A stretch of DNA of 64,000 nucleotides from Candidatus Cardinium hertigii (GCF_003176915.1 NZ_CP029619.1:186001-250000), one strand, 5' to 3'; positions 18,028 to 28,287 are shown, counted from the stretch's first letter. Made by a program: numbers and translations. Notes: generated by a model from the sequence alone, not told the origin.

Positions 18028-21000
18028 CTAACTAGAAAGGACCTCTTCACAAATACGCTGTATTTCTGCTAGCCATTGCTGAGGTACGTGGTGCTTTGTT
18101 CCCCATGGTATATAGAAAGCTAAGGTTTCTTTAGCTATACGTTGTTGGTCGGCTGGCTTACGGGCAGATAACGTACGCATATTATGCAATCTATCCGCTA
18201 GCTTTACTTGTACTACACGTATGTCTGAACATGCATCAAGTATGCTTTGCGCTGTTGGATCATCCCATTCCCACGGATACCCATTGGTATTATAATGGGT
18301 AACCTGATCGACAATAGCAGCTACCTTAGCGCCATACATCAGCTCCAGCTGATGTAGCGTAACAGGTGTATCCTCTACGATATCATGCAACAAACCCGCT
18401 AAAATGGTAGCGGGATCCTGGGTAGCCTCCAATAGCAGCTTGGCTACTGCCATCGGATGGGTATAGTAGGGAGCCCCTGATTTGCGCCGTACTAAACCAT
18501 GGGCCTTTTTAATAAAGGCAATGGTTTGCTGTATAAGCTCCTCCTTAAGTGTAGTTTGTGCCGTAAGTAACCCTATCAATTCCTGCTCTTGCGTTAAACT
18601 TTCCACTGTTTCAGCTATCGTATTAGCTACCAGATCAGTAGGATTATACGTTTTAAAACGCATAACCTTACGGCCGTCCAGCGGGAATACGTAAAGGCAG
18701 CTTACCTTTGTTGGGCTTTCTATTATTTCCACATAGCCCCCGTGGGCTTCTACGATTTGTTTACTTTCTAGTTGATAAAATTGCGCTTCACTAGCAGGTA
18801 GGGCAGTATTTGCGTTCCATTCTGTGATACGATAGCTGGGTTTTAGGTTTGGTAGGCTTGTATCCGTACTAAAACAGAAAGCCAGCGCAGGTAAAATTAA
18901 GGAAGGGAGATCAGCCGCAGTTTCTGCTGCCAAACTATACTGCAAGGTAGTAGCGGTAAGGGTTAAGGTTACGATGTGATCGGTAGCTGGTTGGCCCTTG
19001 CTGATTGCCCATAGGTTGAGCAGCAGCAAGCACTCCAATAACGCGGGATCGACTATAATTTCAGCTACGTCTGTTTGTTTCCGCAATAAGAGCGCTAACG
19101 GTTCCCCTAAATCCAATATTTGCTGGTTTACTTTTAAGATAGTTGGTTCAAGTGGGATGGGCTGTATTAATTTTTTATTAAGCTTTAGGCTCCGTTCTTC
19201 TTGGGCTCTCCATGCCAGACAATCGCTGAATTTTTGTAGTTTCTTGTTAAAGGATGCTATTTCGCTTCGTATACCAGACGGATCTTGCTTATAAAGCGTG
19301 TCAGCAGTTTCTTGTAAGGTATCGCCCATTGCTCGTAAAAGGGCACCTCCAGCAGTGGCATCCAATCTAGCCCAATGCGCTTGGCTATAGATGGCTTCTA
19401 AGGAAATCCTTTGTTCATAGGTTCTAGTAAGTTCGATAATTTTAAGTTTAGCAGTTGCTTTGTCTCGTAGGTATTTATAAATACCAAAGCCTATTATGGC
19501 AGCCGTTATAAAGACAAAAGCTAACACAAGTTCTATGACAGAAGCATGCTTAAGACTTTCCCAAAATAAATCAACAAAATTTACATAAGGAGGTAAAAAT
19601 TTATGGATTACTAAAGCACAAAGTAATAGTATGCTACTGCATTCCACGGATAGTAATACAATAGATAGGCTTATGCTAGCTATAAGAAGCGCACAAACCA
19701 TAGGGCTATAGTGTCCTAGTTTAGCAAATTGGAGGGGCGCTATAAAAAGCAGAAGAAACAATAGCATAGGCCATAAGTTATGCAATAGCGGTGTCCCGCC
19801 TTTTTGATAGGTATGCAGGGCTGGGTAGAGCGCTAAGATGGTTCCCAAGGCCATCACAGCCATATAGAGGTATACATAGGGAAGAAAATACTGCCTTTGG
19901 ATAAAGCACAATGCGATAATGGCATTGATAATGGTATAGCTGCCGACTGCTACAAAGGTACGTTCTTGGGTAGGGAAAACACTTACACGATAGGAGCTGG
20001 TAAAAAGTGTTTTAAGCCGTTGCACCCGTTCCAACCACCAGCGTTTGGTGATTTGATTTTGTAAATCCCAGGCACTGCTATCTGGGATACCTACCCAACC
20101 GGTATGGGGGCATTTGGGAAGCAGGTAATGAAGGGCAAATAAGCTACCTGCGTTTACAATCATTGAAAGGACAATATGATTATGTGATAAAGCTTGTTTT
20201 TGATAAAAAATAATATAGACTGCTATGAGTATGCTCAAACACATGGCTGCTAGCACAGCAAGGGATCTAGGCCTAAATCCCAAACAAGCTAGCATAAAAG
20301 GAACCGAGACAGCTGGCCAATAGAAGTAGAACGATTTGTATAATAATTGCAGAATACTGGTCGTATGTAACACCATTAAGAGGCTGATTATCCCTATGCA
20401 AATAGAGACGATACGTACAATTTTAAGCGATTGTTTATCCGACTTGGGAAACCCAACTATAAAAGGCCACAGGTCATTTGTAAATAAAACAGAGGCAACA
20501 TGCAAGGAGGAATCAGCAGTAGACATCAGCAATGCTAGCATAGCCGTTACCAATAGGCCTAACATACCAGGGAAATAGGCAAGTGAAAGAATATAGTGAA
20601 GGACATTCTGATTGGGTGGAATATTAATCCCATGTATATATAAAGCTGCTGTAACACAGAAAATAAGCGAAACTATTACACAGGGAGCTATGGCCATTTT
20701 GTTAAAAACTTTTGTAGCTTGCCCTACAGAAGAAGCCATATAAAACCGTTGTATATAGGGAGTCATAACCGGGCCCAAAAGCCTAAATATAAAACCAGGT
20801 AGTAAAGCGCTTAGGGTATATCTTGTGCACATCTTGCTTAGGTTAAACTGCGGTACAGCGATAAATTTTTGCCAGCCCGCTGCTAAATCTTCAGTAGAAA
20901 ATAGCAGCACGAAAATGAGCAGAGGGAAGCAGAGCCCAAAAAGAAGAAATTGGTAGACATCGGTTATGGCTACGGCTCTCGCTCCTCCAAATGTAGCATA

Positions 21001-21504
21001 CATGATAACCAATAGAATTAAAAGTATGGTTGAATAGGTTTGAAGTTGTACTACTTTAGGAAATAGAATAGCTGTAATTTCAAGGCCAACTTTGATCTGA
21101 GTGGTTAAATAGGCGATAGCCAAGATGATACCAAGTAGAGCGGTAATGATGCGGACAGCTGATCCATATAAGCTTCCCATAGATTCTGCTATAGACAGAT
21201 GCCCCATGAATTCCTTCATTCTTGGCGTAATAAACCTGGAAAAAAAATACATGATGGAAGCCACACTAAAAAAGATGCAATACGTCTTTAAGCCTTGTCG
21301 ATAGCTCTGATCCAACCTAAGCTGCAAGGTTTCACCACCATACACAGTAGCTATCAGTGAAATAGCAATTATACTGGTAGCCATTTTTCTGTTTCCTATA
21401 GCATAATCCTGGAAAGTCTTGATACTTCTACCGTAGTAAATCCCAATGACCAGTGTCCCTATTAAGAATAATCCTATAATCATTAAATCAATATGCCTTA
21501 CCAT
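18028..21504 (-). CDS. Symporter / kinase-like / SpoT-HD fusion, copy D
   Basis: 1,158 residues, same domain order. The TM2-TM3 region is unique in the array (ETLQLRLDQSYRQGLKTYC). The middle 300 residues equal copy C. The linker before the HD domain (NPTDLVANTIAETVE) equals copy A, and the HD loop allele is that of C. Small private changes are HQLELMYGAK in the HD domain and TKHHVPQQW near the end. Catalytic HD residues are intact. Inference as for copy A: sensor or transporter coupled to alarmone turnover. Confidence 0.8.
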   Translation of the reverse strand: MVRHIDLMIIGLFLIGTLVIGIYYGRSIKTFQDYAIGNRKMATSIIAISLIATVYGGETLQLRLDQSYRQGLKTYCIFFSVASIMYFFSRFITPRMKEFMGHLSIAESMGSLYGSAVRIITALLGIILAIAYLTTQIKVGLEITAILFPKVVQLQTYSTILLILLVIMYATFGGARAVAITDVYQFLLFGLCFPLLIFVLLFSTEDLAAGWQKFIAVPQFNLSKMCTRYTLSALLPGFIFRLLGPVMTPYIQRFYMASSVGQATKVFNKMAIAPCVIVSLIFCVTAALYIHGINIPPNQNVLHYILSLAYFPGMLGLLVTAMLALLMSTADSSLHVASVLFTNDLWPFIVGFPKSDKQSLKIVRIVSICIGIISLLMVLHTTSILQLLYKSFYFYWPAVSVPFMLACLGFRPRSLAVLAAMCLSILIAVYIIFYQKQALSHNHIVLSMIVNAGSLFALHYLLPKCPHTGWVGIPDSSAWDLQNQITKRWWLERVQRLKTLFTSSYRVSVFPTQERTFVAVGSYTIINAIIALCFIQRQYFLPYVYLYMAVMALGTILALYPALHTYQKGGTPLLHNLWPMLLFLLLFIAPLQFAKLGHYSPMVCALLIASISLSIVLLSVECSSILLLCALVIHKFLPPYVNFVDLFWESLKHASVIELVLAFVFITAAIIGFGIYKYLRDKATAKLKIIELTRTYEQRISLEAIYSQAHWARLDATAGGALLRAMGDTLQETADTLYKQDPSGIRSEIASFNKKLQKFSDCLAWRAQEERSLKLNKKLIQPIPLEPTILKVNQQILDLGEPLALLLRKQTDVAEIIVDPALLECLLLLNLWAISKGQPATDHIVTLTLTATTLQYSLAAETAADLPSLILPALAFCFSTDTSLPNLKPSYRITEWNANTALPASEAQFYQLESKQIVEAHGGYVEIIESPTKVSCLYVFPLDGRKVMRFKTYNPTDLVANTIAETVESLTQEQELIGLLTAQTTLKEELIQQTIAFIKKAHGLVRRKSGAPYYTHPMAVAKLLLEATQDPATILAGLLHDIVEDTPVTLHQLELMYGAKVAAIVDQVTHYNTNGYPWEWDDPTAQSILDACSDIRVVQVKLADRLHNMRTLSARKPADQQRIAKETLAFYIPWGTKHHVPQQWLAEIQRICEEVLSS

Positions 21505-21691
21505 CTATCTTTTATTTTATTACGTTGTAACAAAAGTACCTTACTATGATTTTCATATATACTACCTGTTTTTATTTACATAGTAAAAAATAATTATTTG
21601 CCTAATAAATAACTATTAATTATTGTACAAAACCCTATGCCTACTGTAGGCTAAGGAAGCCCGTGTAAAAACGCTATAGTTACTAGGTAAG
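21505..21691 (-). promoter_or_regulatory. Diverged leader of copy D
   Basis: A 187-bp spacer keeping the block TTTTATTTTATTACGTTGTA beside the start codon and TATTAATTATTGTAC further up, with the intervening sequence altered. Confidence 0.4.
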
Positions 21692-24600
21692 CTATTTAGC
21701 AATAATCTCTTCACAAATACGCTGCATTTCTGCTAGCCATTGCGGAGGAGCCTGATGGCTTTTCCCCCATGGTATATAAAAAGCTAAGGTTTCTTTAGCT
21801 ATACGTTGTTGGTCGGCTGGCTTACGGACAGATAACGTACGCATGTTATGCAATCTATCCGCTAGCTTTACTTGTACTACACGTATGTCTCTACATTGAT
21901 GAAGTATATTTTTATTTGCTACCTTATCTAATTCCCACGGATACCCATTGGTATTGTAGTGGGTAACCTGATCGACCACAGCAGCTACTTCACTGCCATA
22001 CATCAGCTCCAGCTGAGGTAGTGTAACAGGCGTATCTTCTACGATATCATGCAGTAAACCTGCCAGGATGATGTCGGGATCCTGGGTAACCTCCAATAGC
22101 AGCTTGGCTACTGCCATCGGATGGGTATAGTAGGGAGACCCTGATTTACGCCGTACTAAACCATGGGCCTTTTTAATAAAGGCAATGGTTTGCTGTATAA
22201 GCTCCTCCTTAAGCGTAGTTTGTGCCGTAAGTAACCCTATCAATTCCTGCTCCTGCGCCAAGCTTTCCGCTGTTTCAGATATTTTATTAGCCACAAGATC
22301 AACAGGATCATATGTCTTAAAGCGCATAACTTTACGGCCGTCCAGCGGGAATACGTAAAGGCAACTTACCTGCGTTGGGCTTTCTATTATTTCCACATAG
22401 CCCCCGTGGGCTTCTACGATTTGTTTGCTTTCTAGTTGATAAAACTGCGCTTCACTAGCAGGTAGGGTAATATTTGCGTTCATTGCTGTGATACGATAGC
22501 TGGGTTTTAGGTTTGGTAGACTTGTATCCGTACTAAAACAGAAAGCCAGCGCAGGTAAAATTAAGGAAGGGAGATCAGCCGTGGTTTCTGCTGCCAAACC
22601 ATACTGCAAGGTAGTAGCGGCGAGGGTTAAGGTTACGATGTGATCGGTAGCTGGTTGGCCCTTGCTGATTGCCCATAGGTTGAGCAGCAGCAAGCACTCC
22701 AATAACGCGGGATCTACTACTATTTCAGCTACGTCTGTTTGTTTCCGCAATAAGAGCGCTAACGGTTCCCCTAAATCCAATATTTGCTGGTTTACTTTTA
22801 AGATAGTTGATTCAAGTGGGATGGGCTGTATTAATTTTTTATTAAGCTTTAGGCTCCGTTCTTCTTGGGCTCTCCATGCCAGACAATCGCTGAATTTTTG
22901 TAGTTTCTTGTTAAAGAGCGTTATTTCATTTTCTACTTTATGCGGATCATTCCTTGCAATAGGACACAAAGTTTCTTGCAGGTTAACTCCCATTTCTCGT
23001 AAGAGAGTACCTCCAGCAGTGGCATCCAATCTAGCCCAATGCGCTTGGCTATAGATGGCTTCTAAGGAAATCCTTTGTTCATAGGTTCTAGTAAGTTCGA
23101 TAATTTTAAGTTTAGCGGTTGCTTTGTCTCGTAGGTATTTATACAAGACAAATCCTACTAGCGTGCTTGCTACAACTGCTGTCGCTAATACAAGTTCTAT
23201 GACAGAAGCATGCCTAAAGCTTTCCCAAAATAAGTCCATAAAACGTATAGGAAGCAAGAATCTATGGATTAGTAAAGCACAAAGTAATAGCATACTACTG
23301 CATTCCACGGATAGTAATACAATAGATAGGCTTATGCTAGCTATAAGAAGCGCACAAACCATAGGGCTATAGTGTCCTAGTTTAGCAAATTGGAGGGGCG
23401 CTATAAAAAGCAGAAGAAACAATAGCATAGGCCATAGATCATGCAATAGCGGAATTCCTCCCTTTCGATAAGCATGCAGGGCTGGGTAGAGCGCTAGGAT
23501 CGTTCCCAAGGCCATCACAGCCATATAGAGGTATACATAGGGAAGGAAATACTGCCTTTGGATAAAGCACAATGCGATAATGGAATTAAGGATGGTATAG
23601 CTGCCGACTGCTACAAAGGTGCGTTCTTGGGTAGGGAAAACACTTACACGATAGGAGCTGGTAAAAAGTGTTTTAAGCCGTTGCACCCGTTCCAACCACC
23701 AGCGTTTGGTGATTTGATTTTGTAAATCCCAGGCACTGCTATCTGGGATACCTACCCAACCGGTATGGGGGCGTTTGGGAAGCAGGTAATGAAGGGCAAA
23801 TAAGCTGCCTGCGCTTACAATAATTGGAATGAAAATATGATCATGTGATACAACTTGCTTTTGATAAAAAATAAGATAGGCTGCTATGTTCAAACCCATG
23901 ACTATTAATACAACAAGGGGTCTTGGTCTAAATCCCCAGCAAGCTATTATAAAAGGAATCGAAACAGCTGGGTCATAAAGCTGGCGTGCTTTGTATATTA
24001 ATTGCAGAATATCGTTCGTACAGAATACCATCAGGAGGCTGATCATCCCTATACAAATGGAGGCGATGCGTACAATTTTAAGCGAGTAATTATGCGACTT
24101 GGTAACCCCGGCTACAAAAGGCCATAGGTCATTGGTAAATAAAACAGAGGCAATATGCAGACTGGAATCAGCGGTAGACATCAGCAATGCGATCATCGCC
24201 GTTACTAGTATGCCTAGCATACCAGGGAAATAGGCAAAGGAAAGGATATAGTGGAAGACGTTTTGATTGGATGGAATGCTATCCCCATGTATATGTAAAG
24301 CTGCTGTAACACAGAAAATGACCAAAGCTATTACGCATGGCATGATAGCAATTTTGTTAAAAACTTTTGTTGCTTGCCCTATAGAAGCAGCCATATAAAA
24401 CCGTTGTATGTAGTCAGGCATAACTATAAATACATGCCTAAACATAAAATCAGATAGTAAAATTGTTAGGGTATGCCCTGTGCACATTTTGTTTGGGTTA
24501 AATTGTGGTAGAGCGGTAAATTTTTGCCAGCCCGCTGCTAAATCTTTCGTAGAAAATAGCAGAACGAAAATGAGCAGAGGGAAACAGAGCCCAAAAAGGA

Positions 24601-25162
24601 GAAATTGATACACATCGGTTATGGCTACCGCTCTAGCCCCTCCAAATGTAGCATATGCTATAACCAATAGGCTTAAAAGTATGGTTGAGTAGGTTTGGAA
24701 TGGTATTATTTTAGGAAATAGGATGGCTATAATTTCAAGTCCAACCTTAATCTGGATGGTTAAATTAGCGATAGCTAAAGTGATACCAAGTAGCGCGGTA
24801 ATGATGCGCGCAGCTGACCCATATACGCTTCCCATAGATTCTGCTATAGACAGATGCCCCATGAATCCCTTCATTCTTGGAATGATAAATCGGGAAAAGA
24901 AATAGATCATAGCAACTACTATAATGGATAATCTCATAAGTCTTTCAAAACCTAGCCGATAGCTATCATCCAGGCCAGCTAATAGCGTTCTACCGCCATA
25001 CATAGTAGCTATAAAAGAGATAGCAATCACACTGGTAGCCATTTTTCTTTTTCCTACGGCATAATCCTGGAAAGTCTTAACACCTCTCCCGTAATAAATT
25101 CCAATAAACAGCGTGCCTATTAAGGATAACCCTATAATCATAAAATCAATATGCCTTGCCAT
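21692..25162 (-). CDS. Symporter / kinase-like / SpoT-HD fusion, copy E
   Basis: 1,156 residues, the outermost and somewhat most divergent copy. A distinctive stretch after the H-box-like region (LREMGVNLQETLCPIARND) differs from all others. The HD domain has GSEVAAVVDQV in place of GAKVAAIVDQV and ends at EEIIAK. The symporter core around KSHNYSLKIVRI is shared with copy C. HDIVEDT and [11 protein letters not shown] are conserved. Its leader (25163-25275) retains the TTTATTGCGTTGTAAC block and abuts a divergent plus-strand pseudogene, marking the right edge of the array. Confidence 0.8.
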   Translation of the reverse strand: MARHIDFMIIGLSLIGTLFIGIYYGRGVKTFQDYAVGKRKMATSVIAISFIATMYGGRTLLAGLDDSYRLGFERLMRLSIIVVAMIYFFSRFIIPRMKGFMGHLSIAESMGSVYGSAARIITALLGITLAIANLTIQIKVGLEIIAILFPKIIPFQTYSTILLSLLVIAYATFGGARAVAITDVYQFLLFGLCFPLLIFVLLFSTKDLAAGWQKFTALPQFNPNKMCTGHTLTILLSDFMFRHVFIVMPDYIQRFYMAASIGQATKVFNKIAIMPCVIALVIFCVTAALHIHGDSIPSNQNVFHYILSFAYFPGMLGILVTAMIALLMSTADSSLHIASVLFTNDLWPFVAGVTKSHNYSLKIVRIASICIGMISLLMVFCTNDILQLIYKARQLYDPAVSIPFIIACWGFRPRPLVVLIVMGLNIAAYLIFYQKQVVSHDHIFIPIIVSAGSLFALHYLLPKRPHTGWVGIPDSSAWDLQNQITKRWWLERVQRLKTLFTSSYRVSVFPTQERTFVAVGSYTILNSIIALCFIQRQYFLPYVYLYMAVMALGTILALYPALHAYRKGGIPLLHDLWPMLLFLLLFIAPLQFAKLGHYSPMVCALLIASISLSIVLLSVECSSMLLLCALLIHRFLLPIRFMDLFWESFRHASVIELVLATAVVASTLVGFVLYKYLRDKATAKLKIIELTRTYEQRISLEAIYSQAHWARLDATAGGTLLREMGVNLQETLCPIARNDPHKVENEITLFNKKLQKFSDCLAWRAQEERSLKLNKKLIQPIPLESTILKVNQQILDLGEPLALLLRKQTDVAEIVVDPALLECLLLLNLWAISKGQPATDHIVTLTLAATTLQYGLAAETTADLPSLILPALAFCFSTDTSLPNLKPSYRITAMNANITLPASEAQFYQLESKQIVEAHGGYVEIIESPTQVSCLYVFPLDGRKVMRFKTYDPVDLVANKISETAESLAQEQELIGLLTAQTTLKEELIQQTIAFIKKAHGLVRRKSGSPYYTHPMAVAKLLLEVTQDPDIILAGLLHDIVEDTPVTLPQLELMYGSEVAAVVDQVTHYNTNGYPWELDKVANKNILHQCRDIRVVQVKLADRLHNMRTLSVRKPADQQRIAKETLAFYIPWGKSHQAPPQWLAEMQRICEEIIAK

Positions 25163-25304
25163 TTGTTTTTTACTTTATTGCGTTGTAACGAACTTATCTT
25201 AGCTAAGTTTATAATGACTATTTATTTTATTTACAGAAAAATAATTACTATACCTAATAGCAACTATTAATTATTTTGCTAAGGAAAAGACCTATGTTTA
25301 CTGC

Positions 25305-25572
25305 ATGGATGCAAACGAAGGAAGTGACAAAGCGGAAGAACTTTTTAAAGAATGGGAAAAAATGGGAGGAGATATCCGATTCTCACTACGAAACAATAAA
25401 AGCACTAAGGATTGGTAGAGACAGTATTGCAGACAATTGGATAAGAGAAAAATACCAAGAAAGTGACAAGACCATTTCTGAAGAGGCATTTATAAAGGAA
25501 CAGGAAGGTCGTTGTGTAGCTGCGTTAGCAGAGAAATCAGAACATTTTAGACGAAGAGCGTTTAGAATATAA
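25305..25572 (+). pseudogene. Fragment of the glycine-zipper protein family
   Basis: Frame one, from ATG 25305, reads KAEELFKEWEKMGGDI. Then a frame change near 25365 continues EEISDSHYETIKALRIGRD, IADNWIREKYQESDKTISEE and KEQEGRCVAALAEKSE. These match in order the middle of the 393-residue protein at 51056-52237 (REELLQEWEEISDSHCETI, IADNWIRAAYQKTDKTISEE). The glycine-zipper N-terminus and the C-terminal half are missing, so this is a decayed paralog fragment. Confidence 0.6.
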
Positions 25573-25660
25573 AATTCTACAATGGTGATTTTTCTTTTGT
25601 ACTGCCCATTAGCCCCATAGAATAGGGCTAATACAACTGATTCAATATACATGCAAAGTA

Positions 25661-25830
25661 TTATAGCTTATCCTTAAGGGCAGCAAGATTAGTATATTTT
25701 TTGTCTATATAAGCTTTATAAGCTTGTACCGCTATAGCATTTCCTGTAACATGCTGAATAATTTGTGCTACATTATACACCCTACCAAATCGATAAATCT
25801 GCTCACGTAACCAATCACGCATAACAAGAA
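25661..25830 (-). pseudogene. M32 metallocarboxypeptidase C-terminal fragment
   Basis: On the minus strand, one frame reads MGNFLVMRDWLREQIYRFG, RVYNVAQIIQHVTGNAI, then AYKAYIDKKYTNL and a stop at 25661. This is the C-terminal signature of family M32 (Taq-type) carboxypeptidases (WLRE.I...G..Y...E...R.TG....Y..YL..KY..L). The HEXXH catalytic part is missing. It is fused directly to the end of the Dcu transporter scrap. Confidence 0.55.
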
Positions 25831-26160
25831 AATTTCCCATAGCTATTACGTGTGCTACCTGTAGTATCCAAGTTAATAGCAGCTAGTATAGTCGGATAAA
25901 TGGGAATGATAAATATGCCATTGACTGCTGCAACAGAAGCTAATAATATTTTGGGTGAAATGCCCAACGCTAAACCCAACGGAAATAATGCTTTAATAGT
26001 AGCCGCAGAACTACCCATCAAAGCAGACATCAACAACAACATAATAGAAAACTGCCAAGGTACTGAAAGATATTGCTTAATAAACTGCAACAAGACTTCC
26101 TTATTGCATGCTACAAAAGTACTGCTCAACCAAGCAGTACCCAAAAGGGAAAACATGCCC
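25830..26160 (-). pseudogene. C4-dicarboxylate transporter (Dcu) C-terminal fragment
   Basis: The minus strand encodes GMFSLLGTAWLSSTF, then MLLLMSALMGSSAATIKALF, GLALGISPKILLASVAAVNG and YPTILAAINLDTTGSTR. This is the conserved C-terminal region of DcuA/DcuB anaerobic C4-dicarboxylate carriers (AATT+AL.PLGLALG, VNG.F.LP.YPT.LAA...D.TGSTR). The first two thirds are missing and the frame is fused on both sides to other gene scraps. Confidence 0.6.
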
Positions 26161-26544
26161 TGTACACCAGCTGAATTTGCCATATCTAGCAAAGAAACTT
26201 GACCTAATATATTGGATTTTATATAAATAAATGGATTGACTGTAGAATACCTCACACCAGATTGACCAGCTAAGTTTACTATATGTTCTATTTGATCGTA
26301 ATACTTTTCTACATATCTTTTTAGGCCTTCTTTATCAGATATATCTAATTTAAAAAATTAAAATTATTCCCTAAATTTTTAAGATATCCTAACCTTTCTT
26401 CTTTTAACCTTATATCATAATAATCGTTCATATTATCTATTCCCAATACTCTATACCCCTAAGCAATAGTGATTTTGCTAAGTGAAATCCTATAAATCCT
26501 ATTACCCCAGTTATAAGCGTTATATTTTGATCTGGTTTGTTCAT
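26160..26544 (-). pseudogene. NAD-dependent sugar epimerase N-terminal fragment
   Basis: From an ATG at 26544 the minus strand reads ITLITGVIGFIGFHLAKSLL (nucleotide-binding GxxGFIGxxL). After frame changes it reads GIDNMNDYYDIRLKEERLGY, LDISDKEGLKRYVEKYYDQI, IEHIVNLAGQSGVRYS and NPFIYIKSNILGQVSLLD. This order is that of UDP-glucuronate/UDP-glucose 4-epimerase-type enzymes. It is broken by at least two frameshifts and ends where the Dcu scrap begins. It starts three bases after the stop of the split ABC exporter, so the two were probably in one operon. Confidence 0.65.
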
Positions 26545-26547
26545 AGT

Positions 26548-28196
26548 CTACTCATATTCTACAGTTAGACTTCCTTTGTATATTTTAATGATCCTATCAA
26601 ATGAAACTAATTTTGTGCTCCTATGGGTAATGTACAGGATAGTTTTATCTCTTAAATGTTCAAAAAGTATAGGAATAAGTTGTGATTCTTCATGGTAATC
26701 AACGCCTGATGTTGGTTCATCGAATAGCATAAATGGTGCATTTTTCAATATCGCACGTGCAATACATATCTTTTGTCTTTGTCCACCTGATAATTTTAAT
26801 CCAGAGCTTCCAGCATATGTCATATATCCATCTGTTAAAGAAGAGATAAAATCGTGACAACGTGCCTTTTTAGCTGCTTCTATAACTTCTTGATAAGTTG
26901 CATGTAGATTACCTAATCTGATGTTTTTGTATATACTGTTATTTAATAAAATGGGATTTTGTGGTACATAAGCTATGTGGCGGCACCAAGATAATTGGTT
27001 AAAATCCTGTATAGGCTCAAAGTTAACTAAAACTTCACCGCTTGTGGGTTTATAGAATCCTAGTACTAGATTAGCTATCGTCGATTTACCAGATCCAGAT
27101 GGACCTATTAAGGCAATTTTTTCTTGTGGTTCAATCTTAAGATTGATACATGTTAAGAACGTATTGTTTGTAAATGAAAAACTTAGATTCTTTAGTTCAA
27201 TAGCAATATTTTGATCATTAAATGTTTTTTTACGGCGTTCTACTGACAAGGATCTATTTTCATATAGATCATTTAAAGCCTGAGATAATATCCCAAAGCT
27301 CTTAATAGCATCTTTAATTCTTATAGAAAGAGAATGCAATTTTTCTTTTAATATCATAAAAATTGAAATTACCATCACTATTTTCTCAATCTTCATGTTA
27401 TATATTGTATAGGATACACAACAAAATACCAAAGAAGCAGTTCCTAGAAGAAAAGTCATTATCTCCTGTAAGCAATAAGCATGAATAGTAGAAAGTTGAG
27501 CAAACTTATGCTTGTCTACATTGTCACTTAGTATATTTTTTATAAGTTCTTGTCTGTCTTTTTCATCTGTATAGATGCTCAGTGAAATAAAGTTCTCTAT
27601 CGAGTTGACGATATAACCAGCTATATCAGATTCAACCTTCGAAAATGCTTTCCACTTTTTATGGCTAAAGGTTAAGACTTTTTTATGCATATAGTATATA
27701 ATATACACCATACTAAAAATATTAATCCAAGCTATTTACTAAGCGTTATAAACATGACCGAGGCAACACATAAATTAACTGCTATGCTTAGAAAAATCCA
27801 GAAAATCATATCTAATAGAGTATCAATAGAAGTAGAAATTTGATTAAGCTTATTGAAAATTTCAACTGGAGAACGCATTGTAATAAAAGAAAAAGAACGA
27901 TTCATCACAAAACTATAAAAGTAAGATTTTACATAACTCCTTGTATCTGATATAGGAATTATGAATATATATGCGGCTATTCTTAGGATTACTTCTCCTG
28001 CTAAAAAACAACCTAGAAAAGCCACCATCCAAAAGAATAGGTTATCATGACATCCTGACCCTTCATCAATTATTTTATTTAAGAAGTATGGCCATAACAT
28101 ACCCAAAGATCTACCTAGCATGATGAGTATACTTACTATTATAAAGTATACCCTGTGTCTACAAAGACAGGTAAGAATAATTTTTATAGCACTCAT
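26548..28196 (-). pseudogene. ABC exporter split by a frameshift
   Basis: Two frames together make a normal half-size exporter of about 541 residues. The 154-residue upstream part (27732-28196) carries the first membrane helices. The 387-residue downstream part (26548-27711) has the remaining helices and an ATPase domain with GPSGSGKST, LSGGQRQKICIARAIL, FMLFDEPTSGVD and ITHRS. They meet at a short A run near 27733: adding one A would change TLSK-stop to TLSKIAWINIFSMVY and join the frames. All ATPase motifs are intact, so the break is recent, an assembly error, or bypassed. It shares organisation with the exporter at 1983-3710 but is clearly diverged. Confidence 0.65.
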
Positions 28197-28287
28197 TTCA
28201 ATTGCAATGGAAATTATTTAAGACAAAATCTTGTAAAGAAACTACCTAGATCGAATCATCAACTAATTGGCTGAACTCGTTTAAAAA

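Noticed and set aside
7362..24905. Plus-strand open frames inside the symporter-HD genes
   Set aside because: The same short frames recur in each paralog because the opposite strand is conserved; no protein features.
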